From positions 744,001 through 808,000 of the forward strand of contig JAWPMO010000001.1 in assembly GCA_033344875.1 (NCBI GenBank): 64,000 bases of DNA. Direction: 5' to 3'. Source of the stretch: Ilumatobacteraceae bacterium (GTDB lineage Bacteria > Actinomycetota > Acidimicrobiia > Acidimicrobiales > Ilumatobacteraceae). Each line of letters opens with the position of its first letter. Position 1 is the first letter of the stretch. Positions 8,827 to 17,569 of this stretch are shown piece by piece. The translations under genes and the position numbers were made by a program. The notes below the pieces were generated by a model. That model searched no databases. It worked only from the letters and a program-made list of their open reading frames with translations, and was not told the origin of the DNA.

Positions 8827-10205
8827 GCTGCCTGCTCCAACGCGTTTCTCAACGCAATACCGTCGGTCGGGACGATCTCGACCGGACGCGGGAGGTCGCC
8901 GACCGAGAGTCCGTCGAGGAATCTGCCGTCGTCGGACAGACACACGTCGGGCAGCAGATACCGGTCACCCTCCGGTTCGGCGCCGAGGACACGGGTGAGG
9001 TCGTCGCCGGTCATCAAGCCGGTCACGCCGGTGTTGCCACCGAAGAACCGGTTCTCGACCGGCAGGATCCTGACGTCGTGGCGGCCCAGTTGGTCGATCA
9101 GTGGGCCGATGACCTGGGCGCCGAATGGTCCGGTCAGCACGCCGACGCGAGCGTTGCGTCGAGGGCGCAACGACACCGACTGCACGACGTCGTTCGACGG
9201 CGACCGCAACCCGGTGTAGGCGGCGGGGTTGGAGGGGAGGTCGACCGCAGCGAAGAAGCCGCTCCGGACGCCGGTCGCCTCGTCGGTGATGCCGTGGAAC
9301 TCTCGCTCGAACGTACGAGCCATCCCGATGCCGTCCTCGTGCATCGAGAACCCCTCGTAGGTGTCGGCCTCGGGGAACTCGCGGCCGGTCATCAGGTAGT
9401 ACTCGTCGGCCGCGAACACCATCCGTCGACCGAGCACCTCGAGGAACCTCGCCTGCCACGCCTCGATGATGTCGACGACGCGGGCGGCTTCGTCGGGCGT
9501 GTGGAGCCGCATCGCCGACTCCTTGTTGAACTTCGACAATCCGAGTGGCACGACCGCCACCGACTCGAGCTCGGGGAATCGGTCGAGCACACCGGCGAGG
9601 GTGTCGTCGAGGACGTCGCCGTCGTTGACCCCCGGGCACACCACCACCTGGCCGCGGACCTCGATGTCGTGGTCGAGCAGCGCACGGACCCAGCGCAGGC
9701 TCATCCCACCCCTGGCGTTCTTCAACATGCGGTTGCGGACGTGGTGATCGGTGGCATGGATCGAGACGTTCAGCGGGGAGAGGCGCTCGGTGACCACGCG
9801 CTCGAGATCGGACTCCGTGAACCGGGTGAGCGTGGTGAAGTTGCCGTAGAGGAAGCTGAGCCGATAGTCGTCGTCCTTCAGGTACAGGCTGCGGCGCATG
9901 CCCTTGGGCAGCTGGTAGATGAAGCAGAACTCACAGTGGTTGTCGCACGTGCGTACCCGGTCGAACACCGCCGACTGCACCTCGACGCCCAGCGACTCGC
10001 CGGCCCGTTTCGGTACGTCGACGTCGAGTTCGAGCCCGTTGCGCAGCACGTCGAGCACGATGTCGGCCTCGTCGGTGTACATCTGCCACTCGATGACATC
10101 GCGCGGCACCTGTCCGTCGACGCGCGCGATCTCGTCGCCGGGCTGGAGCCCGGCGAGCGCGGCCGGTGAATCGGGCGCGACGGCGACGACGAGTGGTGCG
10201 GACAT
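8823..10205 (-). CDS. PDZ / radical-SAM / DUF512 protein (TIGR03279-like)
   Basis: A 460-residue protein with an N-terminal PDZ-like domain (LAGLQPGDEIARVDG) and a radical-SAM CxxxCxxC motif at Cys87, Cys91 and Cys94 (TCDNHCEFC), which should bind a [4Fe-4S] cluster and S-adenosylmethionine. A DUF512-type C-terminal half follows. The architecture matches the family known as TIGR03279 in cyanobacteria, whose reaction is unknown. The gene is translationally coupled to der. Its start lies 57 bp from ispH, which is read divergently. The family is confident but the reaction is not known. Confidence 0.9.
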   Translation of the reverse strand: MSAPLVVAVAPDSPAALAGLQPGDEIARVDGQVPRDVIEWQMYTDEADIVLDVLRNGLELDVDVPKRAGESLGVEVQSAVFDRVRTCDNHCEFCFIYQLPKGMRRSLYLKDDDYRLSFLYGNFTTLTRFTESDLERVVTERLSPLNVSIHATDHHVRNRMLKNARGGMSLRWVRALLDHDIEVRGQVVVCPGVNDGDVLDDTLAGVLDRFPELESVAVVPLGLSKFNKESAMRLHTPDEAARVVDIIEAWQARFLEVLGRRMVFAADEYYLMTGREFPEADTYEGFSMHEDGIGMARTFEREFHGITDEATGVRSGFFAAVDLPSNPAAYTGLRSPSNDVVQSVSLRPRRNARVGVLTGPFGAQVIGPLIDQLGRHDVRILPVENRFFGGNTGVTGLMTGDDLTRVLGAEPEGDRYLLPDVCLSDDGRFLDGLSVGDLPRPVEIVPTDGIALRNALEQAA

Positions 10206-10262
10206 GGCCGGACCAGGCTATCGGCGCCGTGTCCAGGGGCTCGCCGGTACTCTGTCGGGCAG

Positions 10263-11297
10263 ATGAACGTCGACCGTGTCCTCCTCGCCGAACCCCGCGG
10301 GTTCTGTGCCGGTGTCGAGATGGCGATCAAGGCGCTGGCCTGGATGGTCCGCTCGTTCGAGCCGCCGATCTACTGCTATCACGAGATCGTCCACAACAAG
10401 ATCGTCGTCGAGCGGTTCGAGCGCCAGGGTGTGATCTTCGTCGACGACGTGTCGGAGGTGCCGGAAGGCCGCCCGATCATGTTGTCGGCGCACGGTTCGG
10501 CACCCGAGGTCGTGGCGGCCGCCCAGGCCCGTGGCAGCTTCGTCGTCGACTCGGTGTGCCCGCTCGTCACCAAGGTCCATCACGAGGTCAAGGTCCGCGC
10601 CGGCAAGGGTTTCCGGATCCTGTACGTCGGCCACGAAGGCCACGAAGAAGCGGTCGGCACGATGGCGGTCGCCCCCGAGTCGATCAGCCGGGTCGAGTCC
10701 ACCGACGAGGTCGACGCACTCCCCGAGTTCGATCAGCCGGTCGCGCTGCTCGCGCAGACGACGCTGTCACATAGGGATTGGGAGGGGGTCGCGGTGCGCG
10801 TCCGCGAGCGGTTCCCCGACGTCTGGACCCCGGGACGCAGCGATCTCTGCTTCGCCACCACCAACCGGCAGTCGTCGCTCCTCGCGATGGCCGAGCGGTG
10901 CGACGCGATCATCGTGATCGGTTCGTCCAACTCGTCCAACACCCGTGCGCTCGAGCAGCTCGCACGCGAAGCGGGTTGCGAACGCGTGTATCGGGTCAAC
11001 GTCGCCGAGCAGGTCCCCGACGACCTGACCGGCACGGTCGGCGTCACCGCCGGCGCATCCGCCCCGGAAGAACTCGTCGAGAGCGTGCTCGCCCGTCTGG
11101 CGCCCCGCCACGGGGTCGACGTGGTGCGCATCACCGAAGAAGACGAGTACTTCCCGCCGCCCCGGAACATCCGCGAACTCCAGGGCTCGATCGAGCAGGC
11201 CAGCACGGCCATGCTCGGCGGTTCGCTGCTCGCCCGGCCGGGGATGGACGACCGGAGCCTGCCCGCCAGCGAGGTCCTGGCCGCCCTGGCCGACTGA
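10263..11297 (+). CDS. ispH: 4-hydroxy-3-methylbut-2-enyl diphosphate reductase
   Basis: A 344-residue IspH (LytB), the last step of the MEP isoprenoid pathway, producing IPP and DMAPP from HMBPP. The three cluster ligands are visible: Cys15 (GFCAGV), Cys99 (DSVCPLV) and Cys196 (DLCFATTNRQ). The substrate-binding SSNSSNT motif and the active-site region around His42/Glu127 are also present. It is slightly longer than average because of a C-terminal tail. The next gene begins 2 bp after its stop. Confidence 0.97.
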   Translation: MNVDRVLLAEPRGFCAGVEMAIKALAWMVRSFEPPIYCYHEIVHNKIVVERFERQGVIFVDDVSEVPEGRPIMLSAHGSAPEVVAAAQARGSFVVDSVCPLVTKVHHEVKVRAGKGFRILYVGHEGHEEAVGTMAVAPESISRVESTDEVDALPEFDQPVALLAQTTLSHRDWEGVAVRVRERFPDVWTPGRSDLCFATTNRQSSLLAMAERCDAIIVIGSSNSSNTRALEQLAREAGCERVYRVNVAEQVPDDLTGTVGVTAGASAPEELVESVLARLAPRHGVDVVRITEEDEYFPPPRNIRELQGSIEQASTAMLGGSLLARPGMDDRSLPASEVLAALAD

Positions 11298-11299
11298 TC

Positions 11300-11710
11300 A
11301 TGCTCTCCCCCACCACCGACACCGTTCGCCTCTTCCTGCATGTCGTCGCCGCATCGATCTGGGTCGGCGGTCAGGTCGTGTTGGCCGGGCTCGTCCCCGG
11401 CCTGCGGCGGGTGCACCCCGACGCCACCAAGGTCGCAGCCAGGGCGTTCGCACGCGTGGCGTGGCCGGCGTTCGCCGTCGTCGTGCTGACCGGGCTCTGG
11501 AATCTGGGCGACATCGACGTCGCGAACACCACGACCACGTACCAGATCACGTTGTTCGTGAAGATCGCGCTGGCGATGGCGAGTGGTGCCGCGGCGGCGG
11601 TGCATCAGATCGGCAGCTCGAAGCTCGCTCTCGCCCTCGGCGGAGCGATCGGCTTGCTGGCTGCGCTCGGGGCGATGTTCTGCGGCTATCTCCTCACGAC
11701 CGGCGTGTGA
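11300..11710 (+). CDS. Four-helix integral membrane protein, CopD-like
   Basis: A 136-residue protein with four predicted membrane segments. The first carries the FLHVVAASIWVGGQ pattern, with a His on the membrane face, as in CopD/DUF2269-type proteins. It begins 2 bp after the ispH stop and is probably co-transcribed with it. CopD relatives are linked to copper or haem handling, but this is a short single-domain version and no substrate can be assigned. Confidence 0.75.
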   Translation: MLSPTTDTVRLFLHVVAASIWVGGQVVLAGLVPGLRRVHPDATKVAARAFARVAWPAFAVVVLTGLWNLGDIDVANTTTTYQITLFVKIALAMASGAAAAVHQIGSSKLALALGGAIGLLAALGAMFCGYLLTTGV

Positions 11711-11771
11711 GGCTCCGGATCGAGGGTCCGTCCCGACGGTTCACGTGGTGACCGCCGGGTACTGTCGGGTC

Positions 11772-11993
11772 ATGAGTGACATCGAGGAGCATCCCGAGCC
11801 GCTGGTCGTCGCGACCTATTCCGATCGCGGCGAGGCCGAGGTCACGAAAGCCCACCTCAGCGACAACGGCATCCGCGCCGAGATCGTCGACGAGGTCGAG
11901 GGTGGAGCGCTCCCGGTCGATGGTGAGTCAGGCGTCCGGGTCGTGGTTCCCGCCGCCGACGCCGAGTTGGCTCGCGCCATCCTCGCCGGCTGA
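11772..11993 (+). CDS. DUF2007-type small protein
   Basis: A 73-residue acidic protein. It matches the DUF2007 pattern: a strand, then a helix (TYSDRGEAEVTKAHLSDNGI), then strands ending VRVVVPAADAELARAIL. Members are described as putative signal-transducing or PII-like small domains, but no specific role is established. The ATG at 11772 was chosen because upstream in-frame sequence is non-homologous and crosses the previous intergenic gap. Confidence 0.75.
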   Translation: MSDIEEHPEPLVVATYSDRGEAEVTKAHLSDNGIRAEIVDEVEGGALPVDGESGVRVVVPAADAELARAILAG

Positions 11994-12014
11994 CGCCGGG
12001 GCCGAACCCGGCGA

Positions 12015-13220
12015 TCAGTTCCGCGGGACCTGACTCCACGGCACGTCGCGATCGACCCGCACGTCTCCGGGCAGACCGAGGACGCGCTCGCCGAGGATGT
12101 TCTGCATGACCTCGGTCGTGCCGCCCTCGATCGAGTTCGCTCGCGACCTGAGGAACTTCTTCTGCAGTGAGTCGGCGCCCATGGTCATCTCTGGCCGCAC
12201 CATCTCGTAGCTGCCGTACAGCATGCCGTCGGCACCCATCAGGTCGACCATCGCCTCGTAGATCGCCTTGTTGAGGTTGGCCGACTCCATCTTGCCGATC
12301 GACCCCTCGGGGCCCGGGTCGCCGAGACGACGATTCTGGTTGGCGCGGATGTTGGTGAATCGGTGCACTTCGGCGCGCACCCAGAGTGCCGTGACTCGAT
12401 CTCGCGTCGAAGCGTCCTTGCGATCGTCGGGGAGACCGTTCCACACGTCGAGCAGGTCGGCGATCGTCCCCGACCCACGTGAAGGGATCGACCCACCGAT
12501 CGAGGTGCGTTCGTTCATGAGCGTGGTGAGTGAGACACGCCACCCGTCGCCCGGATTGCCGAGCATCTCGGAGTGCGGGATGCGGGTGTCGGTGAAGTAC
12601 ACCTCGTTGAACTCGGCCTCGCCGGTCATCTGCCGCAACGGCCGGGTCTCGACCGTGTCGGCCTGCATGTCGACGACGAATGCGGTCAGGCCGGCGTGCT
12701 TGACCGCTTCCGCGTCGGTGCGGACGACGAGCAGGCCCCAGCGCGAGACGTGGGCGAGCGTGGTCCACACCTTCTGGCCGTTGACGATCCACTCGTCGCC
12801 GTCACGGACGCCCTTCGACGAGAGTCCGGCGAAGTCGGAGCCGGAACCGGGCTCGCTGAACAGCTGGCACCAGATCTCCTCGCAGGTGAACAGCGGACGG
12901 AGGTACCGCTGCTTCTGCTCGTCGCTCCCCCAGGCGTGGACCGTCGGACCACACATGCCGTAGCCGATCGGGTTGCGGGCCATCGAGAACGGGCCTCCGG
13001 CGCTGCGGACTCGCTCGTTGACCAGCCGCTGCAGCTTCGGGTTCAGGCCGAGGCCTCCGAAGCCGTCGTCGAAATGGACCCACGCCAGACCGAGGTCGTA
13101 CTGGGCGCCGAGGAACTCGACGGGCGACGTGGTCGCCGGCGGATGCGTTTCGATCAGGTGCTCGACCAGGTCGCTCACCCGCTGCTCGTCGGCCGTCAAC
13201 GTGCTCTCGATCACCGTCAT
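12015..13220 (-). CDS. Acyl-CoA dehydrogenase
   Basis: A 401-residue flavoenzyme of the acyl-CoA dehydrogenase family, which oxidises acyl-CoA at the alpha-beta bond. Visible signatures are the FAD/substrate motif SEPGSGSDFAGL, then WIVNGQKVWTT, and the C-terminal SIEGGTTEVMQN with the adenine-contacting glycines. The ATG at 13220 gives the usual length; the same frame is open much further upstream but lies over the divergent lipoprotein gene. Actinobacteria carry many paralogues for fatty acids, sterol side chains and other acyl groups, so the substrate is open. Confidence 0.92.
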   Translation of the reverse strand: MTVIESTLTADEQRVSDLVEHLIETHPPATTSPVEFLGAQYDLGLAWVHFDDGFGGLGLNPKLQRLVNERVRSAGGPFSMARNPIGYGMCGPTVHAWGSDEQKQRYLRPLFTCEEIWCQLFSEPGSGSDFAGLSSKGVRDGDEWIVNGQKVWTTLAHVSRWGLLVVRTDAEAVKHAGLTAFVVDMQADTVETRPLRQMTGEAEFNEVYFTDTRIPHSEMLGNPGDGWRVSLTTLMNERTSIGGSIPSRGSGTIADLLDVWNGLPDDRKDASTRDRVTALWVRAEVHRFTNIRANQNRRLGDPGPEGSIGKMESANLNKAIYEAMVDLMGADGMLYGSYEMVRPEMTMGADSLQKKFLRSRANSIEGGTTEVMQNILGERVLGLPGDVRVDRDVPWSQVPRN

Positions 13221-13302
13221 GGCCTCAAGGTATCGACCCGTCCGCCTGCACGACGAAGCCGCGCCGAGGATGCGCGGGTACCACCTGCCACACTCTGGAC
13301 CG

Positions 13303-13935
13303 ATGACGAACTCGATGCGAGCGATCGGTGTCGGCCTGGCGGCCGCTGCGCTGCTCACGGGTTGTGTCTCCGACGGTTCGGACCCGGGATCCGACACCGG
13401 CGACGCGGCCGACCCGGCACCCGGCATCTCGGTCGAGGTGCCGCCGGATCGTCTCACGCCGTTCTGCCAGGCGATGATCGAACTCACCGACCGGGTCAGG
13501 TCGGGTGAAGCGGTCGGCGACGAGGCGATCCTCGAGACGTATCGCTCCGTCAGCGACGACGTCCCTGCCGCGATCGCCGATGATTTCGATCGTGTGCTGA
13601 CCGCCCTCGAGACCGGCACTCCGAGTCCGACCGATCCGCCGCGCGACACGATCCAGACCGTGCCGCGACCCTCGCCTCCGGCGAGCGGCGAGCCGACCAC
13701 GACGACGAGCGCACCACCCCCGGCTGACACCACCGTCACCAGCACCGACGCCAGCGACGGTGAGGACGAGGCATCGGTGCCGGACAGTTCGGTGGTCGAC
13801 GAGCGATTCGACCGCGACGGCAGCCCCGCCGATCGGATCAACAGCTACGTGACGTTCGTCTGCCGATCGGCCGACAACAACCCCGGCCCACCGGCCACAC
13901 AGCCGCTCGACGGCCCGCCGGACGACGACGGCTGA
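13303..13935 (+). CDS. Lipoprotein with Thr/Pro-rich linker, unknown function
   Basis: A 210-residue protein with a lipoprotein signal: N-terminal Met-Thr-Asn, a hydrophobic stretch and the lipobox LLTGC at about residues 18-22. After the Cys is a short helical region (about residues 45-100) with a conserved-looking FCQAMIELTD segment. Next comes a low-complexity Thr/Pro/Ser/Asp stretch, then a last segment containing FVCRSADNN. Cysteines in the two globular parts could pair outside the membrane. No family is recognised. Confidence 0.8.
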   Translation: MTNSMRAIGVGLAAAALLTGCVSDGSDPGSDTGDAADPAPGISVEVPPDRLTPFCQAMIELTDRVRSGEAVGDEAILETYRSVSDDVPAAIADDFDRVLTALETGTPSPTDPPRDTIQTVPRPSPPASGEPTTTTSAPPPADTTVTSTDASDGEDEASVPDSSVVDERFDRDGSPADRINSYVTFVCRSADNNPGPPATQPLDGPPDDDG

Positions 13936-13940
13936 GCGGC

Positions 13941-14630
13941 TCAGTTCAAGGGCGCGAGGGCCTCGAGCGACGCCGCTCGCTCGGCAGCGAACTCGGGTAG
14001 CGCCTGTCGCGCCTGCATCACGATCGCGAGCCGCACCGCGTCGGAACGTCGTTCGCACGACACCTTGAGATTGTTGAGGATCCGCGCGACGACGAGGCGC
14101 GGCGGGATGGTCTCGAGGAAGCGGTCCGACCAGCGCGACACCCCCTGGATCACGAGCAGGTTCCGGCACGCATCACGGGTGAGGTCGGTGTGGCCGTGGA
14201 ACGGGTCGGCGAACCAGCGCGGGTCGGTCGGGTCGCCGACCAGGAAGTGCCCCGGCATGCCGACGCCCGCCAGCCGGACACCCACCCGACGGGCGACCTC
14301 GATCGCGACCACCGACAGCGTGATCGGCATACCCCGCCGGGTCGCGAGCACGTGGTCGATGCACGAGTTCTGCCAGCGGTGATAATCGGTGCGATCGCCC
14401 TCGAAGCCTGCCTCGCCGGTGAGGAACCGCATGACCCCGTCGCGGGTCGGCGTCGGGCAGTCCGCCGCCAGCACGTCGAGTTCGGTCATCACCCCGATCA
14501 CGTCGAGCTCGGGCTGGAGCGCCTTCGACAGCCAGAGAACCAGTTCGTCGAGCGTGGCGTCGGGCGACGCCACGGCGTCGGCGAACGGTGCGATCCGGTC
14601 CCCGATCTCCGATCGCTGCGTCCGACCCAC
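13941..14630 (-). CDS. SirB1-family transglutaminase-like protein
   Basis: About 229 residues, matching the SirB1 / transglutaminase-like family: a helical N-terminus, a central HVLATRRGMPITLSVV segment and GMPGHFLVG. The motif HFLVGDP with the nearby Asp-Pro-Phe-His is the conserved part. The C-terminus resembles the TPR-like end of the family. The GTG at 14630 was chosen because the in-frame ATG at 14666 overlaps the divergent ATG at 14665, but that ATG remains possible. The function of SirB1 proteins is not firmly known. Confidence 0.78.
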   Translation of the reverse strand: MGRTQRSEIGDRIAPFADAVASPDATLDELVLWLSKALQPELDVIGVMTELDVLAADCPTPTRDGVMRFLTGEAGFEGDRTDYHRWQNSCIDHVLATRRGMPITLSVVAIEVARRVGVRLAGVGMPGHFLVGDPTDPRWFADPFHGHTDLTRDACRNLLVIQGVSRWSDRFLETIPPRLVVARILNNLKVSCERRSDAVRLAIVMQARQALPEFAAERAASLEALAPLN

Positions 14631-14664
14631 ACCGTGACCGTACCGTCGGCTACCGTCCGCGCCC

Positions 14665-16215
14665 ATGTATCCCGGAGCGCACCTCGAGACCCACGCCGAC
14701 CGCCCCGCCGTCATCATGGCCGAAAGCGGCTGGGTCCAGACCTTCGCCGAGCTCGACGCGGCAGCGAACCAGCTGAGCCACCTGCTCCGATCGGCCGGTC
14801 TCCGACCAGGCGACCACATCGCACTCTGCATGGAGAACCACCCGCGCTACCTCGAGATCCTGTGGGGGCTCGACTACGCGGGGTTGATCTACACGGCGGC
14901 GTCGTCACGCCTCACCACCGAGGAGTTGGCCTACATCGTCGACGACTGCGGTGCCCGCGCCTTCATCACGTCGAAGCAGCAGGCCGAGCAGGCGGCCGAG
15001 TTGATCGCCTCGACCCCTGCGGTCGAACTCCGGCTGATGCTCGACGGCACGATCGAGGGCTACGAGTCGTTCGAGTCGGCGGTCGACGCGCAACCGACCG
15101 AACCGCTCGCAGAGCGCACGGCCGGTACCGACATGCTGTACTCGTCGGGGACCACCGGACGCCCCAAGGGCGTGCTCCCGGCGTTCGTGCCCGAGCCGCT
15201 CGAGACGCGCGTCACCGGCGTGGCCGGCATGTTGAGCATCCTCTTCGGGTTGAACGACTCCAGCGTCTATCTGACACCGGCGCCGATGTACCACGCGGCG
15301 CCGCTCCGGTTCTCGATGTCGGCGCTCGCCAACGGGGCAACCGTCGTGGTCATGGAGCACTTCGACGCCGAGCGCTACCTCCAGGTCGTCGAGCGGTACT
15401 CGATCACCCACAGTCAGGTCGTGCCGACGATGTTCGTCCGCATGTTGAAGCTCCCCGACGAGACTCGCGCCCGGTACGACGTATCGTCGATCGAGTGCGT
15501 GATCCACGCCGCTGCGCCGTGCCCGGTCCCCGTCAAGCAGCAGATGATCGATTGGTGGGGGCCGGTCCTGCACGAGTACTACGCCGGCACCGAGGGGAAC
15601 GGGTTCGTCTACTGCAACAGCGACATGTGGCTCGCTCACCCCGGCACCGTCGGTACGCCGATCAACTGCGTCGTCCACATCGTCGGTGACGACGGCGAGG
15701 AGGTGCCGAACGGCGAGTCGGGCACCGTGTTCTTCGAAGGTGGTGCCAGCTTCGAGTACCACAACGACCCGGAGAAGACCGCCGGCTCCCGCCATCCCGA
15801 GGGGTGGTCGACCCTCGGCGACATCGGGTACCTCGACGACGACAACTTCCTCTACCTCACCGACCGCAAGGCGTACATGATCATCTCGGGCGGGGTGAAC
15901 ATCTACCCGCAGGAGGCCGAGAACGTCCTGACGATGCACGACGCCGTGCTCGATGTCGCCGTGTTCGGCATTCCCAACGACGACTTCGGCGAGGAGGTCA
16001 AAGCGGTGGTGCAGCCGCGCGAGATGCCCGTCGACGACGATGCCGCTGCCGCACTCGCGAGCGAACTGATCCGGTACTGCCGCGAGCACCTCGCCGACGT
16101 CAAGTGTCCCCGATCGATCGACTTCCGTGAGGAACTCCCCCGCCACCCGACCGGGAAGCTGTACAAGCGGCTCCTCAAGGACGAGTACTGGGAGGCGGTC
16201 GAGCGTTCGATCTGA
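14665..16215 (+). CDS. Acyl-CoA synthetase (AMP-binding ligase)
   Basis: A 516-residue ANL-superfamily ligase that activates a carboxylic acid to acyl-AMP and then acyl-CoA. Motifs in order: the phosphate-binding loop MLYSSGTTGRPKG, EYYAGTEGNG, TLGDIGYLDDD, and the hinge DRKAYMIISGGVNIYPQE. It ends with the lysine motif PTGKLYKRLLKDEYW. Length and motifs match actinobacterial fatty-acid or aryl CoA ligases. The region upstream is very short, so the mRNA may be leaderless. The GDPD gene starts 15 bp after its stop. Confidence 0.93.
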   Translation: MYPGAHLETHADRPAVIMAESGWVQTFAELDAAANQLSHLLRSAGLRPGDHIALCMENHPRYLEILWGLDYAGLIYTAASSRLTTEELAYIVDDCGARAFITSKQQAEQAAELIASTPAVELRLMLDGTIEGYESFESAVDAQPTEPLAERTAGTDMLYSSGTTGRPKGVLPAFVPEPLETRVTGVAGMLSILFGLNDSSVYLTPAPMYHAAPLRFSMSALANGATVVVMEHFDAERYLQVVERYSITHSQVVPTMFVRMLKLPDETRARYDVSSIECVIHAAAPCPVPVKQQMIDWWGPVLHEYYAGTEGNGFVYCNSDMWLAHPGTVGTPINCVVHIVGDDGEEVPNGESGTVFFEGGASFEYHNDPEKTAGSRHPEGWSTLGDIGYLDDDNFLYLTDRKAYMIISGGVNIYPQEAENVLTMHDAVLDVAVFGIPNDDFGEEVKAVVQPREMPVDDDAAAALASELIRYCREHLADVKCPRSIDFREELPRHPTGKLYKRLLKDEYWEAVERSI

Positions 16216-16230
16216 GCGTACGCTCCGGTC

Positions 16231-16971
16231 ATGCATCCGTTTTTGGACTGGCCGGGGCCGATCCCGTTCGCACATCGGGGCGGGGCGTCCGACAATCCGG
16301 AGAACACGATGCCGGCGTTCCAGCATGCGGTCGACCTCGGCTACACGTATCTCGAGACCGACGTCCACGCGACCAGCGACGGCGTGCTCGTGGCGTTCCA
16401 CGACGACTCGCTCGACCGCACCACCGATCGAACCGGCAAGATCAACGAACTGCCGTGGAGCGAGGTGCGGCGTGCCCGCGTCGACGGGCGCGAGCCGATC
16501 CCGCTGTTCGACGACCTCATGGAGCAGTTTCCCGACGCTCGGGTCAACATCGACTGCAAGGCGGGCAGCGGCGTCGAAGCCCTGATCGCTTCGCTCAAGC
16601 GCCTCGACTGCCTCGACCGGGTGCTCGTCGGCGGGTTCAGCGACGCCCGCCTGCGTCGCTTCCGCTCCGAGTTCGGCGACGCACTCTGTACGAGCTTCGG
16701 GCCTCAGCAGATCGCGGCGCTCCGCTTCACCGGACGGGTGCCGTGGGGCGGTGAGGCAGCGCAGGTGCCGGTGCGTCAGGGTCGCCTCACGATCGTGAAC
16801 GAGCAGTTCGTCGAGCGCGCCCACCGACGGGGGCTGCACGTGCATGTGTGGACGATCGACGACGCGCACGACATGCACCGACTCCTCGACCTGGGCGTCG
16901 ACGGCCTGATGACCGACCGCCCGCAGATCCTCAAGGACGTGCTCGTCGAACGCGACGCCTGGCACGGGTGA
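16231..16971 (+). CDS. Glycerophosphodiester phosphodiesterase (GDPD family)
   Basis: A 246-residue GDPD-type TIM barrel that hydrolyses glycerophosphodiesters to glycerol-3-phosphate and an alcohol. The HRGG motif with its downstream Pro-Glu-Asn-Thr, the ETDVHATSDGVLVAFHD metal/catalytic block and a late VWTIDD segment are present. No signal peptide is seen, so it should be cytoplasmic. It forms a pair with the acyl-CoA synthetase, consistent with phospholipid turnover. Confidence 0.9.
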   Translation: MHPFLDWPGPIPFAHRGGASDNPENTMPAFQHAVDLGYTYLETDVHATSDGVLVAFHDDSLDRTTDRTGKINELPWSEVRRARVDGREPIPLFDDLMEQFPDARVNIDCKAGSGVEALIASLKRLDCLDRVLVGGFSDARLRRFRSEFGDALCTSFGPQQIAALRFTGRVPWGGEAAQVPVRQGRLTIVNEQFVERAHRRGLHVHVWTIDDAHDMHRLLDLGVDGLMTDRPQILKDVLVERDAWHG

Positions 16972-17050
16972 CCCGCCGACGACGTGCAGCGGGTTTGACC
17001 GCCACCGCGACGGGTATCGAACACGCACCAACCGCTCCCCTGGAGGTCCC

Positions 17051-17569
17051 GTGCGTACAACCGACCCGACCGAACGGTCCTCGAACACGACCGCCCTGGT
17101 GTCGCTGCAGATCAACGGCGAGGAACGTTCCGTCGCCGTCGAACCGCGACGGGTCCTGCTCGACGTGATCCGCGACGACGTCGGTTTGACCGGCACCAAG
17201 CAGGTCTGCGAGATGGGCAACTGCGGGGCGTGCACCGTGCTGCTCGACAACGAGGCGGTCTATTCGTGTCTCGTGCTCGGCGTGGAGTGCGACGGCCGGT
17301 CGGTCGAGACGGTCGAGTCGCTGGCCGACGGCCCCGACCTCCACCCGATCCAAGCGGCGTTCGCCGACTGCGACGCGTTCCAATGCGGCTTCTGCACTCC
17401 GGGCCAGATGATGAGCATCGAAGCCCTCCGCCGTCGCCGTGCTGCCGCCGACGAGCCCGGAGACCTCGACGCCGACATCGGCAGTTCGCTCGCCGGCAAC
17501 CTGTGCCGGTGCGGCGCCTACCGCCACATCCTCGACGCCGCCCGGATGGCGCTGGGAGACGACCGGTGA
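17051..17569 (+). CDS. Molybdenum hydroxylase, [2Fe-2S] subunit (PaoA/CoxS type)
   Basis: A 172-residue iron-sulfur subunit with both expected clusters. The plant-type [2Fe-2S] ligands are Cys53, Cys58, Cys61 and Cys73. The alpha-helical cluster has Cys112 and Cys115 (QCGFC) with Cys152 and Cys154 (LCRC). It starts with GTG after a strong GGAGGT at 17042-17047. No Tat signal is seen, so the complex is probably cytoplasmic, unlike E. coli PaoA. It overlaps the large subunit by GTGA. Confidence 0.93.
   Translation: MRTTDPTERSSNTTALVSLQINGEERSVAVEPRRVLLDVIRDDVGLTGTKQVCEMGNCGACTVLLDNEAVYSCLVLGVECDGRSVETVESLADGPDLHPIQAAFADCDAFQCGFCTPGQMMSIEALRRRRAAADEPGDLDADIGSSLAGNLCRCGAYRHILDAARMALGDDR

Noticed and set aside
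8827-8943. Longer N-terminus for Der
   Set aside because: The extra 39 residues are basic and overlap the coding part of the upstream radical-SAM gene; the ATG at 8826 has a classic 4-bp overlap.
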